This document shows, one piece after another, positions 1-9,073 of a stretch of 64,000 bases of DNA (positions are counted from its first letter, which is position 1; each line of letters begins with the position of its first letter). Under the pieces are notes generated by a model. It made no database searches. It saw only the letters and a program-made list of their open reading frames with translations, and was not told the DNA's origin. Source of the stretch: Lachnospiraceae bacterium. GTDB lineage: Bacteria > Bacillota > Clostridia > Lachnospirales > Lachnospiraceae. The position numbers were made by a program, and so were the translations under genes. The DNA lies in NCBI GenBank assembly GCA_017500935.1, contig JAFVXW010000015.1, positions 38,416 to 102,415 of the forward strand. Reading direction: 5' to 3'.

Positions 1-4
1 CATT

Positions 5-967
5 TTATCTGGTAAGCCAGCCCTCCGGCAGCTCTTTGAGCGCTTCCGGCAGGTTTATCTTTTTGCCGATCTTTGCAAATTCTTCTGCCAGATTGTCGTC
101 CACAAGACCGTTGGGAGCGGGAGACAGATTCAACATAAAGTTGATATTCATAGGGAAATAACCATTCATTTTTTCAATCGCCCAATCTGCAGAAACCGGA
201 GGAGTCACTCTGTCCTCATCCCGCCAAAACCAGGTGGGAGTCAGCTTGTTGCAGGACACACCGGGACCAGAAAAAGCACCTTCCACTTCCTGTCCGGCTG
301 CATTTTCATAAAATACAACATCCGTTCCGCTCAGTCCGTCTGAGCATCCGATATTCATGAGCAGACAGTCAGGCTGCAGCGCTTTTACCAGGCTGTCCAG
401 CTCTTCAAAGGGAAGGACCTCATAAGAAGGACCGCCCCAGGGCGCACTCCAGCCATCCACGATCAAAAACGGAATTTCACCGTAATTGGTCAAAAGTTCC
501 GTGATCTGGCCTTTGATCATTTCTTTCTGTGCTTCTGTACAGCTTTTTCTTCCGATTCCCGCTGTCAGATCCAGCACGGAAAAATAAAGACCTGCTGTAA
601 TGCCTTCCTTCCGGAATGCCTCCAGATATTCAGCCACCACATCACGTTTGCATGATGCATTTTTTACACAATGTTCTGTATAGGCAGAGGGCCACAGATC
701 AAAGCCTTCATGATGCTTGGTGGTCATGGCCGCAAACTGGCAGCCTGCACTTTTGGCGATTTTTGCCCACTGGCTGCAGTCCAGATCTGCAGGATTCCAG
801 TCCTTTTCATCGAAAGGATATAATCTGGGAACACCTGCATTTTCATGGTCGATTTCCCAATCTTCAATTTCGTGTGCATGAAACTGCACGGTGGCACTGT
901 TAAAGTGGATAAAAGTTCCAAGACGCAGATTGATAAATTTCATCTGATTTTCAATAAGTCTGTTCAT
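5..967 (-). CDS. GH29 alpha-L-fucosidase, short form
   Basis: Predicted alpha-L-fucosidase of glycoside hydrolase family 29, which releases terminal L-fucose from glycans by a retaining mechanism. The 320 residues are little more than the (beta/alpha)8 catalytic domain. The family-typical TKHHEGF stretch lies at about residues 83-89, and the Asp of FLIVDGW (about residue 171) is the likely nucleophile. Many family members exceed 450 residues because of C-terminal beta domains that are absent here. There is no signal peptide, so it should act in the cytoplasm on imported fuco-oligosaccharides. The start is supported by GGAGG 6-7 nt upstream. A GH95 fucosidase is encoded nearby on the same strand. 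Family assignment is firm; substrate linkage is not known. Confidence 0.85.
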   Translation of the reverse strand: MNRLIENQMKFINLRLGTFIHFNSATVQFHAHEIEDWEIDHENAGVPRLYPFDEKDWNPADLDCSQWAKIAKSAGCQFAAMTTKHHEGFDLWPSAYTEHCVKNASCKRDVVAEYLEAFRKEGITAGLYFSVLDLTAGIGRKSCTEAQKEMIKGQITELLTNYGEIPFLIVDGWSAPWGGPSYEVLPFEELDSLVKALQPDCLLMNIGCSDGLSGTDVVFYENAAGQEVEGAFSGPGVSCNKLTPTWFWRDEDRVTPPVSADWAIEKMNGYFPMNINFMLNLSPAPNGLVDDNLAEEFAKIGKKINLPEALKELPEGWLTR

Positions 968-1177
968 AAATACCTCCGGCCGCAGCAGCGGAATCTTTAG
1001 TATATTCTAAGTCTATTTTACGCACTGCTGCATCATTTTGTCCATAGAATAAATTGCAAAGAAACAGCAAAGAAACAGAAACTTGTTTTCTTTTTTCATT
1101 CCTGTTAAACTAAAAAAAAACGCTGTATAAATCAGCATTTTTAAAAGAAATACTATGAAGGATACGGAGGATTTCCC

Positions 1178-2098
1178 ATGAAATATCTGGTTATCGGAGC
1201 CGGCGGTACAGGCGGGGCCATCGGCGGTTTTATGACAAAAGCAGGAAAGGATGTTACTCTGATCGCCCGCGGCTCTCATCTTGCTGCCATGCAAAAAAAC
1301 GGACTTAACTTTGATACTCCTGACGGCAAATATACGGTTTCCCCGATCAAAGCCTGCACAATGGAAGAGTATGCAGACACGCCTGACGTTATTTTTGTCT
1401 GTGTCAAAGGTTATTCCCTGGAAGATACCATTCCCTTTATCCGCCGTATTGCAGGTGCCCATACCGTGGTGATCCCGATTCTCAACATTTATGGAACCGG
1501 CGGCAGAATGCAGAAAGAGCTTCCTGAACTTATCGTCACAGACGGCTGTATCTATATCGCATCCGAGATCAGTGAACCCGGCTCTTTATTCCTTTCCGGC
1601 AAGATTTTCCGTGTGGTATACGGTCTGCGCAAAGGCACACCGGCAGATATCGAACAGGAAGTACAGCCTGTGCTGACCGAAGTAAAAAAAGATCTGGAAG
1701 AGAGCGGAATTGAAGTTCTTTTTTCCAACCAGATCGAAGTGGATGCCCTGCAGAAATTCTCCTTTGTATCTCCGATGGCAGGTGTAGGAGCTTACTACAA
1801 TACCCAGGTTTTTGCATTTCAGGTAAAAGGCCAGATGCGCTCCACCTTCTTTTCCATGGTACGTGAGATTAAGGAACTGTCCGATGCTATGGGTGTAAGT
1901 CTTCCTGACAATATCGAAGAGATCAATGAAAAAATTCTGGACAACCTTGCGCCCACCGCAACTGCATCCATGCAGCGCGATATCCGCGACGGAAAACCCT
2001 CAGAGATTGACGGTCTGATCTTTGAAGTTATCCGTCTTGGCAAACAGTACGGTGTGGAAACCCCTGTTTATGAGATGATAGCGGAAAAATTCCGGTAA
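1178..2098 (+). CDS. Ketopantoate reductase (PanE/ApbA) family oxidoreductase
   Basis: NAD(P)-dependent oxidoreductase of the 2-dehydropantoate 2-reductase family. The N-terminus begins with the Rossmann motif GAGGTGGAIGG (residues 7-17), and a VCVKGYSLEDT segment (about residues 74-84) matches the family's conserved Lys region after beta-strand 4. The C-terminal half is helical, and the conserved Glu/Ser region is represented by KPSEIDGL. At 306 residues the length is normal. The start is set by GGAGG eight bases before ATG. It stands alone, convergent with GH95 across a shared terminator. No other pantothenate gene is nearby, so it may reduce a different 2-keto acid; the symbol panE is therefore withheld. 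Confidence 0.8.
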   Translation: MKYLVIGAGGTGGAIGGFMTKAGKDVTLIARGSHLAAMQKNGLNFDTPDGKYTVSPIKACTMEEYADTPDVIFVCVKGYSLEDTIPFIRRIAGAHTVVIPILNIYGTGGRMQKELPELIVTDGCIYIASEISEPGSLFLSGKIFRVVYGLRKGTPADIEQEVQPVLTEVKKDLEESGIEVLFSNQIEVDALQKFSFVSPMAGVGAYYNTQVFAFQVKGQMRSTFFSMVREIKELSDAMGVSLPDNIEEINEKILDNLAPTATASMQRDIRDGKPSEIDGLIFEVIRLGKQYGVETPVYEMIAEKFR

Positions 2099-2136
2099 TA
2101 TAAAGAAAACCGCTGTTTATAGACCATTATAAAATC

Positions 2137-2198
2137 AAAAAGGCAGACATCCCACTATGTAACATGCTCTCAATGCAGTGGATTGTCTGCCTTTTATT
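2137..2198. terminator. Bidirectional terminator between the PanE-like gene and GH95
   Basis: Arms AAAAGGCAGACA and TGTCTGCCTTTT form a long hairpin extended by CC(A)CT/AGTGG pairs. It is flanked by A-rich sequence on the left and T-rich on the right, so it can end both convergent transcripts. Confidence 0.8.
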
Positions 2199-2231
2199 CT
2201 TAATGGATTTTTTCTTGCTCTTGTGCTGATC

Positions 2232-4523
2232 TTAAGCTTCCAAAACAAACTTCTTTTCAATCCGGATCAGGCGTTTTTCTTCTCCGGGCAAATTCAGTGT
2301 TATCTCAGTGGGATTGTCGGAGGTCAATTCAGCCCATATCACTTTTCCGTTCTCCCACTTTGCAGATACTGTAATGCCGCCGCGGGCACGAAGGCCGTTA
2401 AACTCACCGTCCAAAAACTCAGGAACTGCCGGCAGAAGCGTGATCGCGCCGTCATGGCTCTGCAGCAGCATTTCTCCAATACCGGCTGCACCTCCAAAAT
2501 TGCCGTCAATCTGGAAAGTCATGCCTTCCGTTCCCTGTGCTCCCAAAAAACCTTCCTCTGTATGCGGCCAGGGATGTGTATCAAACAGGTTGCAGTAGGT
2601 GGAATTGGTTAAAAGCGCGCGGACATTGTCATACGCTTCCTGTCCTTTATGCAGACGCGCAAACAGATTGATCAGCCATGCCCTCGACCAGCCGGTATGG
2701 CCGCCGCCGAAGGAAAGACGTCTTTGCAGTGTTTTTTCAATGGCCTGATACAGCTTCGGTGTATTCTGCGTGATCTGTGCTGCCGGATACAGACCGAAAG
2801 CATGGGAAATATGTCTGTGTCCGGGTTCTGCTTCGTCATAATCCTTCTGCCATTCCATCAGCTGTCCGTGTTTGCCCACACGAAGCGGCAGCAGTTTTCC
2901 ACGCATCTGCTTTGCCAGACGGCCGTTATCCACATCAACCTGCAGAATTTCCTCACATTCTGCGTAAAAGTCCAGTAATCCGCCGATGATCTGCAGATCC
3001 ATGGTAGGAGACATAGCCAGAAAGACTTCTTTTGGTTCTCCATCCACATCCACAAGATATCTGTTTTCCGGTGAAGTGGAAGGTCCTGTATGCAGATATC
3101 CGTCTACTCCTTCCTGCAGATTATCCATGAAAAACAACGCACATTCCCTGATATAGGTATAAGCAGTATCCCGCAGGAACTCTTTATCTTCTGTATACAG
3201 ATAATGCTCCCACATATGATAAGCAAGCCATGCACCGCCCAAAGGCCACATACCCCAAAGTCCGTCAGCGGCAGCCGCAAACTGATAAATATCCGACAGA
3301 TGATGCACCACCATACCTCGGGTTCCATAGTTTTCCTGTGCTGTCTTTTTGCCGCCGGGAAGCAGCTGGTTATTCATATAATCAAACAGTGCTTCTGTAC
3401 ATTCACTGATATTGGCCTGTTCAGCCTGCCAGTAGTTCATCTGCAGATTGATATTGGTGTGATAATCGGCATTCCAGGGTGTTTTTATGCCATATGCCCA
3501 TACCCCCTGCAGATTTGCAGGCAGTGTGCCGGGGCGGCTGGAACCGATCAGCAGATATTTTCCGTATGCAAAATAAAGAGACATCAGTCCGGGGTCCTTT
3601 GCATCCGGATCTTTTTTCAGGCGTAAAAGCCGCTTGTCCAGCGAAAGCTCATTCAGCTGCTGTTCTGTCAGGCCATCTGCACCGCAATCTGTTGTTTTTG
3701 CAAGTGTGAGCTTCACATCAGACTTATGCATCAGGCCGCTGTGGTCTTTTACATGTTCTGCCAGTATACTGTCCCAGTCTGTATCGGACCAAAGGATTCC
3801 AACTGCAGAATCAGCCTTCCATCCGGGATTTTTATATTCTGTTTTGATCTGTATGTAGATTTCCAGCTTGTCTGCATTTTTCACAGAAATACCTGTTTCA
3901 TCCGCTGCAGTCTGACCGTCTGTGACAAGCCTTGCAGCAACCAGAAAACGGTTTTCAGTCTTTGCGGTATAGCATACAGCTGTAAATCCATTTTTCTGAT
4001 AATTTGCGGAAAGCATGTTAATGCGGTCAAACTTAAGCTTTGCATCAAATTTCTGATCAGCACAAACTCTGGTACAGATCATATTGGCCGGATAGGAGGC
4101 GAAGGTTTCTCTTTTGTATCTGATGCCGGCTTTTTGATAAGTTACCGTACAAATCCCGGCTGTCAGATCCAGCTGCCTTCTGTAATCTGTACAGATATTG
4201 TCTTCATGAAGACCGATCAGCAGATCCCCCGCATATTCATAAGCCTTTATCTCATGAAAAACATCACCCATATTGGCAATCGCCCACTGATCTGCCTCGT
4301 ATTCTTTTCCCTCTAAAAAAAGCTGACGGATATGCGCCAGTTTCTTGGCATAATCCTCCGATTTTGTATCCATCGGACCGCCGTCCCAGATGGATTCTTC
4401 ATTCAGCGTGATCTTTTCTTCTGCAATACTGCCGCAGACCATGGCGCCCATGGCACCGTTACCTACCGGCAGTCCGTAACACCACTGATCTGTGGGTGAA
4501 TCCAGATGCATAATGTGTTTCAT
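2232..4523 (-). CDS. GH95 alpha-L-fucosidase
   Basis: Predicted inverting alpha-L-fucosidase of family GH95, active on fucosylated oligosaccharides such as alpha-1,2-linked fucose. From the chosen start the protein has 763 residues, matching the usual 750-800. The N-terminal domain begins with GLPVGNGAMGAMVCG, followed by NEESIWDGGP. The (alpha/alpha)6 barrel carries NYWQAEQANI and the family-typical DGNFGGAAGIGEMLLQS near the end. The frame stays open for 111 further codons upstream, but that stretch belongs to a different protein family. An excellent ribosome site (AGAAGGAG) lies directly before ATG at 4523, so translation probably starts there. There is no signal peptide, so the enzyme is likely cytoplasmic and shares a pathway with the GH29 and GH38 enzymes. 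Confidence 0.88.
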   Translation of the reverse strand: MKHIMHLDSPTDQWCYGLPVGNGAMGAMVCGSIAEEKITLNEESIWDGGPMDTKSEDYAKKLAHIRQLFLEGKEYEADQWAIANMGDVFHEIKAYEYAGDLLIGLHEDNICTDYRRQLDLTAGICTVTYQKAGIRYKRETFASYPANMICTRVCADQKFDAKLKFDRINMLSANYQKNGFTAVCYTAKTENRFLVAARLVTDGQTAADETGISVKNADKLEIYIQIKTEYKNPGWKADSAVGILWSDTDWDSILAEHVKDHSGLMHKSDVKLTLAKTTDCGADGLTEQQLNELSLDKRLLRLKKDPDAKDPGLMSLYFAYGKYLLIGSSRPGTLPANLQGVWAYGIKTPWNADYHTNINLQMNYWQAEQANISECTEALFDYMNNQLLPGGKKTAQENYGTRGMVVHHLSDIYQFAAAADGLWGMWPLGGAWLAYHMWEHYLYTEDKEFLRDTAYTYIRECALFFMDNLQEGVDGYLHTGPSTSPENRYLVDVDGEPKEVFLAMSPTMDLQIIGGLLDFYAECEEILQVDVDNGRLAKQMRGKLLPLRVGKHGQLMEWQKDYDEAEPGHRHISHAFGLYPAAQITQNTPKLYQAIEKTLQRRLSFGGGHTGWSRAWLINLFARLHKGQEAYDNVRALLTNSTYCNLFDTHPWPHTEEGFLGAQGTEGMTFQIDGNFGGAAGIGEMLLQSHDGAITLLPAVPEFLDGEFNGLRARGGITVSAKWENGKVIWAELTSDNPTEITLNLPGEEKRLIRIEKKFVLEA

Positions 4524-4856
4524 ACTTTTCTCCTTCTGTGTCTGATCCAACTGTTCCTGCTGCCATATCATCTGCTTTTGCTGTTCATCAATAATTCTCT
4601 GATTTTCCTCAATCATCAATTTCACTGTGTTACGGTCCATTTCAGTTAACTCTCTTGAAAACATATGCATTGTCCTTTCTGTATCCAGACACATATCATA
4701 GAGCGTTTGATACATAGCTTTAAACTGAGGATAAACCGTTATCAATTCTATTATTTTATCGGGTTTATCTTCACTCAAAAACGTTAACCACGCTTCTAAT
4801 TTATTCTCTACAGTTTTATTTTGCATACACTTTTTAAAGATGTCAAGCGGTATCAT
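4524..4856 (-). pseudogene. 3' remnant of an Rpn/PDDEXK_2-type transposase gene, in frame with GH95
   Basis: These 111 codons encode KLEAWLTFLSEDKPDKI, then YPQFKAMY, then MFSRELTEMDRNTVKLMIEE and a Gln/Glu-rich coiled tail. This is the characteristic C-terminal part of Rpn-family recombination-promoting nucleases (PD-(D/E)XK nuclease family transposases), which are abundant in Lachnospiraceae. The N-terminal nuclease domain is missing: only 81 bp separate this piece from the divergent MBL gene. The fragment runs into the GH95 reading frame without a stop. Whether a fused protein is ever made is unclear; the downstream ribosome site suggests GH95 is translated independently. Confidence 0.7.
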
Positions 4857-4900
4857 AACGTAATTCTACAACATATTTTTCTTTCTTCTCATCCCATATG

Positions 4901-4930
4901 TGCTATACTGATAACATAAATCCGGAGGTG
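4901..4930 (+). promoter_or_regulatory. Extended -10 promoter and RBS for the MBL-fold gene
   Basis: TGCTATACT (4901-4909) is an extended -10 element, and no good -35 is visible. It is followed by the ribosome site CCGGAGGTG (4922-4930), eight bases before the ATG at 4938. Confidence 0.5.
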
Positions 4931-4937
4931 TATCACC

Positions 4938-5729
4938 ATGAAACTTACCACACTCATTGAAAATACCACCTGTAACCCTGCCCTGACCAAAGAACATGGT
5001 TTAAGCCTTTTTCTGGAAACCAAAGGCAAACAAATCCTGTTTGACACCGGTCAGACAGCCGCCTTTGCATCCAATGCGGCTGCACTTGGAATCAACTTAT
5101 CAGAAACTGATATTGCCATTCTTTCCCACGGTCATTATGATCATGGCGGAGGTCTGAAGACTTTTCTGGAACAGAACAAAATTGCCCCTGTTTATATCAG
5201 CCGGCATGCTTTTGGGGAATTTTATAATGGTACTGAAAAATATATAGGTCTGGATCCTGCATTGAAATTTTCTGACCGGCTTTGTTTTGTGGAAGAAAAG
5301 CAGGAAATTACGCCGGGTCTGACGCTGTATTCCTGTAATGATAAAATAAGCGGAAAACAGGAGTCTTCTCAGGGTCTTACACAAAAGACCGGTGACTTAT
5401 TTGAGCCAGATATGTTTCTTCATGAACACTACCTGCTGATCGAAGAAAATAACAAAAAAATCCTGATCAGCGGCTGTTCCCACAAAGGTATTGCTGACAT
5501 TGTTTCCTGGTTTACCCCAGACATTTTAGTGGGAGGATTTCACTTGAAACATCTGACCACGGAAGGAAAGGATGCCAGGATTCTCAAACAGCTGGCAGAG
5601 ACACTTCTTTTTTATCCCACAGAGTATTACACCGGGCACTGCACCGGAAAGGAGCAGTTTTCTTTCCTGAAAAACCTGATGGGAGAGAGGCTGCATGCCA
5701 TCTCAACCGGACAGGTATTGGAATTGTAA
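4938..5729 (+). CDS. MBL-fold metallo-hydrolase
   Basis: Cytoplasmic metallo-beta-lactamase-fold hydrolase of 263 residues. The metal-binding HxHxDH motif appears as SHGHYDHGGG (about residues 62-71), and ISGCSHKG and YTGHCTGKEQF supply later histidines. The layout, with DTGQT before the first motif and a C-terminal YTGHCTG, resembles the branch often annotated as 7,8-dihydropterin-6-methyl synthase-like hydrolases. The true substrate cannot be read from sequence. The gene is monocistronic, with its own extended -10 promoter and a strong terminator immediately downstream, and it diverges from the GH95 region. Confidence 0.8.
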   Translation: MKLTTLIENTTCNPALTKEHGLSLFLETKGKQILFDTGQTAAFASNAAALGINLSETDIAILSHGHYDHGGGLKTFLEQNKIAPVYISRHAFGEFYNGTEKYIGLDPALKFSDRLCFVEEKQEITPGLTLYSCNDKISGKQESSQGLTQKTGDLFEPDMFLHEHYLLIEENNKKILISGCSHKGIADIVSWFTPDILVGGFHLKHLTTEGKDARILKQLAETLLFYPTEYYTGHCTGKEQFSFLKNLMGERLHAISTGQVLEL

Positions 5730-5751
5730 GATATCTTTGTATAAAAATGGA

Positions 5752-5797
5752 AAAAGCATGCAAAATCCAATTTTTCTAGATTTTGCATGCTTTTTTT
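5752..5797 (+). terminator. Intrinsic terminator after the MBL-fold gene
   Basis: Perfect 16-bp hairpin, AAAAGCATGCAAAATC paired with GATTTTGCATGCTTTT across an 11-nt loop, followed by a T run. Confidence 0.85.
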
Positions 5798-6049
5798 AGT
5801 GTTTTTTTCTGGTCATTGCGCTCTTTTTTTCAATTTTTTCAAATTTGAATGCTCATTTTTCCTTGTAAAGCATTCAAATTTTCAATTTTGAATTTTTTGA
5901 ATGATTTTTCTTTCTATTTTTTCATTCATTTTTGCCTTTTTTGAAAATTTGAATGAATTTCCATCAAGAGCAGGCTTATTTGAGCATGCAAAAACAAGAA
6001 ATTTTAATTTTTGAATGCTCAAGGCAGAAATATCAAAAATTCTTCTCCA
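5798..6049. repeat. T-rich intergenic region with inverted and dispersed GAATGCTC-like repeats
   Basis: This 250-bp gap is extremely AT-rich and holds no plausible gene. A perfect 13-bp inverted repeat, AAATTTGAATGCT (5841-5853) and AGCATTCAAATTT (5869-5881), encloses a 15-nt loop. Related GAATG words recur throughout (for example near 5898, 5951 and 6013), and GAGCATGCAAAA echoes the neighbouring terminator stem. It is the 3' flank of the leftward GH38 gene, and some of the structure may terminate that transcript. No promoter was convincing. Confidence 0.5.
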
Positions 6050-8884
6050 TTATCTGTAAATCTTCACCTGTGCAATGCAGTAAGGATCTACGGTAAACTT
6101 CACAGCACCGTCTTCCACAGCTGCCTGTGCAAGTTCTTCTTCGTTCAGATTTGTCAGAACTGCCTTAACAGGAGCAAAAGGAGTACGGATCACGATTTCA
6201 TCTGCTTCACCTGCATTCTCATAAAGACGTACAGTCAGAGCATCGTCTGCAGACATCTGTACGCTGGTGAGTACGGAATGTGCCGCATCAAAGCCAAGTA
6301 AAGAAGCCTTTGCAGCCATTTTACCGGGATGACAGCCGGTGGGAACACCAATCATAGGACGTATCAGACATTCGCCTGCACGTTTTAACTGGGTAGGGCA
6401 GCCTTCTGTCAGTGCCGCAAACAGCTTGATCGCATGGATGCCGCGTTCCGGATAAGGATCGGGATCAAAGGAAGTATTGATCAGGGAGTAGGTCAGGGTA
6501 TTGTCAGCAAAACGTACACCGTACTTGCAGTCGCTGATCAGGGCAACTGTTGTTCCTTCTGTCACTGCACATACACCGGTAAGAGCAGGAACGTCCATCT
6601 GTTTCTGATTACGGAATGCAGTACCCGCAGGAACATCTGTCATGATCATGTCAGATCCCTTCTTAAGAGGCATACGGTAGGTCAGAAGAGGGATGTATTC
6701 CTGATTATTGCGGGCTTCCTTCCAGTCTACGGTAAAATTGTAAGCCAGAGCATCTGCACCTGCATCCAGAGATACATTCACAGTTACTTCAGAGCTCATT
6801 ACTTTCTGCTTAAAGGTTACGCTGTTCTGCAGATTTCCTTTGGAAACTTCCACTTTCCAGGTATCCACAACAGGTTCAACTTTCAGGTAACGGCCGATGG
6901 ACCATGCAGTCATGCCGCCGTCTTCGGTATGTACAAGATGCAGACCTGCGGGACCGGAGAGCATTTCTTCCCCTGTCTTTTTGTCGATGAGGGACTGAAG
7001 CATACCGCTTCCGGTATCAAAGGTTGCACACAGCTTTTCGTTTTCAAGTACGATCGCTTCCTTGGGATATTCTTCGTGTTCATTCTGCTGCAGCCATACA
7101 GGATACTGGGTAATCTCTTTTTCACATACTGCACAGGTTGCATAACCGAATGCCGGAACTTCGATTTCCACAAGAATGCGCACATAGCTGTGATCCCAAT
7201 AACTCTGAGGTTCTTTGTCTTTTACCTGGAATGCCAGCTTCTTTCCTTCGCTGTCGATGACTTCCAGACGATTCATCACGCCGGTGTAATCCCATACAGT
7301 CAGTTCCACAACTTCTTTTCTGTCCATTGCAGAAGGATTAAATACAGTATAAATACGATGCTTACCCGCGCCTCTTTCGGGATTGGGAACGCCTGCATAG
7401 TTGGCGATGCCGTAACCTACACCGGCACCCTCTGCACGTTCAAATGCAATGTCATCGTCATTGGGGAACATGGTGGTATCCACGTTCTGGGAGATTGCTT
7501 CCATGGCAGCAGACTGTTCAGACTGTGCATGTGCGATCGCCTCTGAAAATTTACCCATCGCATATTCTCTGGTTTCCTGTACGCCGGAGCCGGTCAGAAT
7601 ATCATGGAAATGGTTAAACAGCACATTCTGCCAGGATTTTGTATATCTTTCAGGTGCATATTCAGTATCCAGCACGCAGTGAGTCAGTGCACTCAAACGC
7701 TCGGAATCCAGAAGTCCTGCTTCTGCACGGCGGTTGCCAAGCTTTACGCGGCTCTGGGTTGTATAGCAGCCGGTAAAGATCGCATTCAGTTCATGATCCA
7801 CAACGGGCAGACCTTCGCGGACTTTTTCCGCTTTTTCAAAGAATTCGTGAAGAGTACCGAATTTGAAGGTGGGGAAGATCGGCCACTGCATCATTTCCGT
7901 GATGGTTTCAATATCGCGTCTGGTAGGGCCGCCGCCGTGGTCACCGACACCGTAAACCACCAGGGCAGTCTTTAAGCCGTTGCAGCGTTTTTCCATTTCA
8001 AATACAAATACGCCGTTTTCGTGGTTGGCACCGCTGTTGTACCAGTAAGGCTCCTTATACATCAGCACTTCCTTGCCGGAGGGTGCTTTATAGCGGTATA
8101 AAGTAACTTCTTCCTGCAGACCGCGGCAGTGGTAATAGTAAGGCACGCTGCCGAAATTGTTGATTTCGGGAACAAAACGGCTGTGACCAAAGGTATCGGG
8201 AGAAAAGTCTACTTTTACGCCTTCAACGCCCCATACATCACGCAGATAATCACGGGTCAGCTTGATGTGACGGATCAGGGATTCGGTATCAGGCATATTT
8301 TTATCGGTTTCAACCCATGCATTTGCAGTTACTTCCCAGCGGCCTTCCGCAATACGCTGCTTGATTTCTTCCATCATGGAAGGACGGTATTCTTCCACAA
8401 TCTTGTATACAGAAGCCTGAGACTGCGCATAGGTAAAATCAGGATATTCTTTCATCAGATTCAGGATGGTACGGAAAGTGGAAAGAGTGACTGCCACGGT
8501 TTCCTGCCAGCCCCACATCCAGTTCATATCGATATGAGCATGGGAAACAAAAAGAACTTCATATTCTTTTGCCGCATCCTTTAAGGGCATCAGAATTTCT
8601 TCCGCCTTCATGCATGCAGTTTTGGTAAGAACACTTTCTTCCTCCATGCAGTTTTCCAGTACAGTCAGTGCTGCATCGATCTGGGCATCATATTTGCCTT
8701 CAAAACGTTCAGACAAATGCAGGGCAAAATGCAGTTCGGATAAAATGCGGTGATTTGCTTTTGCCGGTCTGGTGATGCGAAACTTGTCTTCATGCGGAAT
8801 TGCAGATGAATAATTGTACTCGTAATACTCACGGTTGCCGCCAACTTTTCTTTTCAGTTTTTCATAGCGTGCTGCCAAATTCAT
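6050..8884 (-). CDS. GH38 alpha-mannosidase
   Basis: Predicted alpha-mannosidase of glycoside hydrolase family 38, a zinc-dependent retaining enzyme that trims mannose from N-glycan-type oligosaccharides. The 944-residue length fits the bacterial family. The N-terminal catalytic domain contains SHAHIDMNWMWGW, with the His-x-Asp zinc ligands (about residues 109-121), and SPDTFGHS, whose Asp is the nucleophile. A central helical domain and a long C-terminal beta-sandwich follow. There is no signal peptide, so it is cytoplasmic and dependent on imported oligosaccharides. The start is supported by AAAGGAG upstream. A GAAAAC-GTTCTC dyad close to the start suggests control by a LacI-type regulator. 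It diverges from the UroD-like pair. Confidence 0.9.
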   Translation of the reverse strand: MNLAARYEKLKRKVGGNREYYEYNYSSAIPHEDKFRITRPAKANHRILSELHFALHLSERFEGKYDAQIDAALTVLENCMEEESVLTKTACMKAEEILMPLKDAAKEYEVLFVSHAHIDMNWMWGWQETVAVTLSTFRTILNLMKEYPDFTYAQSQASVYKIVEEYRPSMMEEIKQRIAEGRWEVTANAWVETDKNMPDTESLIRHIKLTRDYLRDVWGVEGVKVDFSPDTFGHSRFVPEINNFGSVPYYYHCRGLQEEVTLYRYKAPSGKEVLMYKEPYWYNSGANHENGVFVFEMEKRCNGLKTALVVYGVGDHGGGPTRRDIETITEMMQWPIFPTFKFGTLHEFFEKAEKVREGLPVVDHELNAIFTGCYTTQSRVKLGNRRAEAGLLDSERLSALTHCVLDTEYAPERYTKSWQNVLFNHFHDILTGSGVQETREYAMGKFSEAIAHAQSEQSAAMEAISQNVDTTMFPNDDDIAFERAEGAGVGYGIANYAGVPNPERGAGKHRIYTVFNPSAMDRKEVVELTVWDYTGVMNRLEVIDSEGKKLAFQVKDKEPQSYWDHSYVRILVEIEVPAFGYATCAVCEKEITQYPVWLQQNEHEEYPKEAIVLENEKLCATFDTGSGMLQSLIDKKTGEEMLSGPAGLHLVHTEDGGMTAWSIGRYLKVEPVVDTWKVEVSKGNLQNSVTFKQKVMSSEVTVNVSLDAGADALAYNFTVDWKEARNNQEYIPLLTYRMPLKKGSDMIMTDVPAGTAFRNQKQMDVPALTGVCAVTEGTTVALISDCKYGVRFADNTLTYSLINTSFDPDPYPERGIHAIKLFAALTEGCPTQLKRAGECLIRPMIGVPTGCHPGKMAAKASLLGFDAAHSVLTSVQMSADDALTVRLYENAGEADEIVIRTPFAPVKAVLTNLNEEELAQAAVEDGAVKFTVDPYCIAQVKIYR

Positions 8885-8904
8885 AAAAGTGCTCCTTTCT
8901 TAAG

Positions 8905-8916
8905 GAAAACGTTCTC
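8905..8916. promoter_or_regulatory. Possible LacI-family operator upstream of GH38
   Basis: GAAAACGTTCTC is a near-perfect 12-bp dyad centred on CG, the shape bound by LacI/CcpA-type regulators. It lies 20 bp before the GH38 start codon, overlapping the leader, where binding would block expression. No regulator gene is adjacent. Confidence 0.3.
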
Positions 8917-9005
8917 TTTTCTGCTGTCTATGCAAACAGCAGATTCTATTAAAATTGTATGTTTGAAATTCCCTGCCGTCAAGCACAATAAATGCCATTT
9001 CCCCA

Positions 9006-9034
9006 TTTTCAACCATTTAAAATTATCATATAAT
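9006..9034 (+). promoter_or_regulatory. Candidate promoter for the UroD-like pair
   Basis: TTTTCA (9006-9011), a 17-bp spacer and TATAAT (9029-9034), placed 39 bp before the ATG at 9074. The -10 is perfect and the -35 weak. Confidence 0.45.
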
Positions 9035-9073
9035 TACTGATATAAAAATGTCATTTTCTGAAAGGAGTTTTCC

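Noticed and set aside
6434-7546. Rightward 370-residue ORF
   Set aside because: Antisense shadow of the GH38 gene, Cys- and aromatic-rich without family features.
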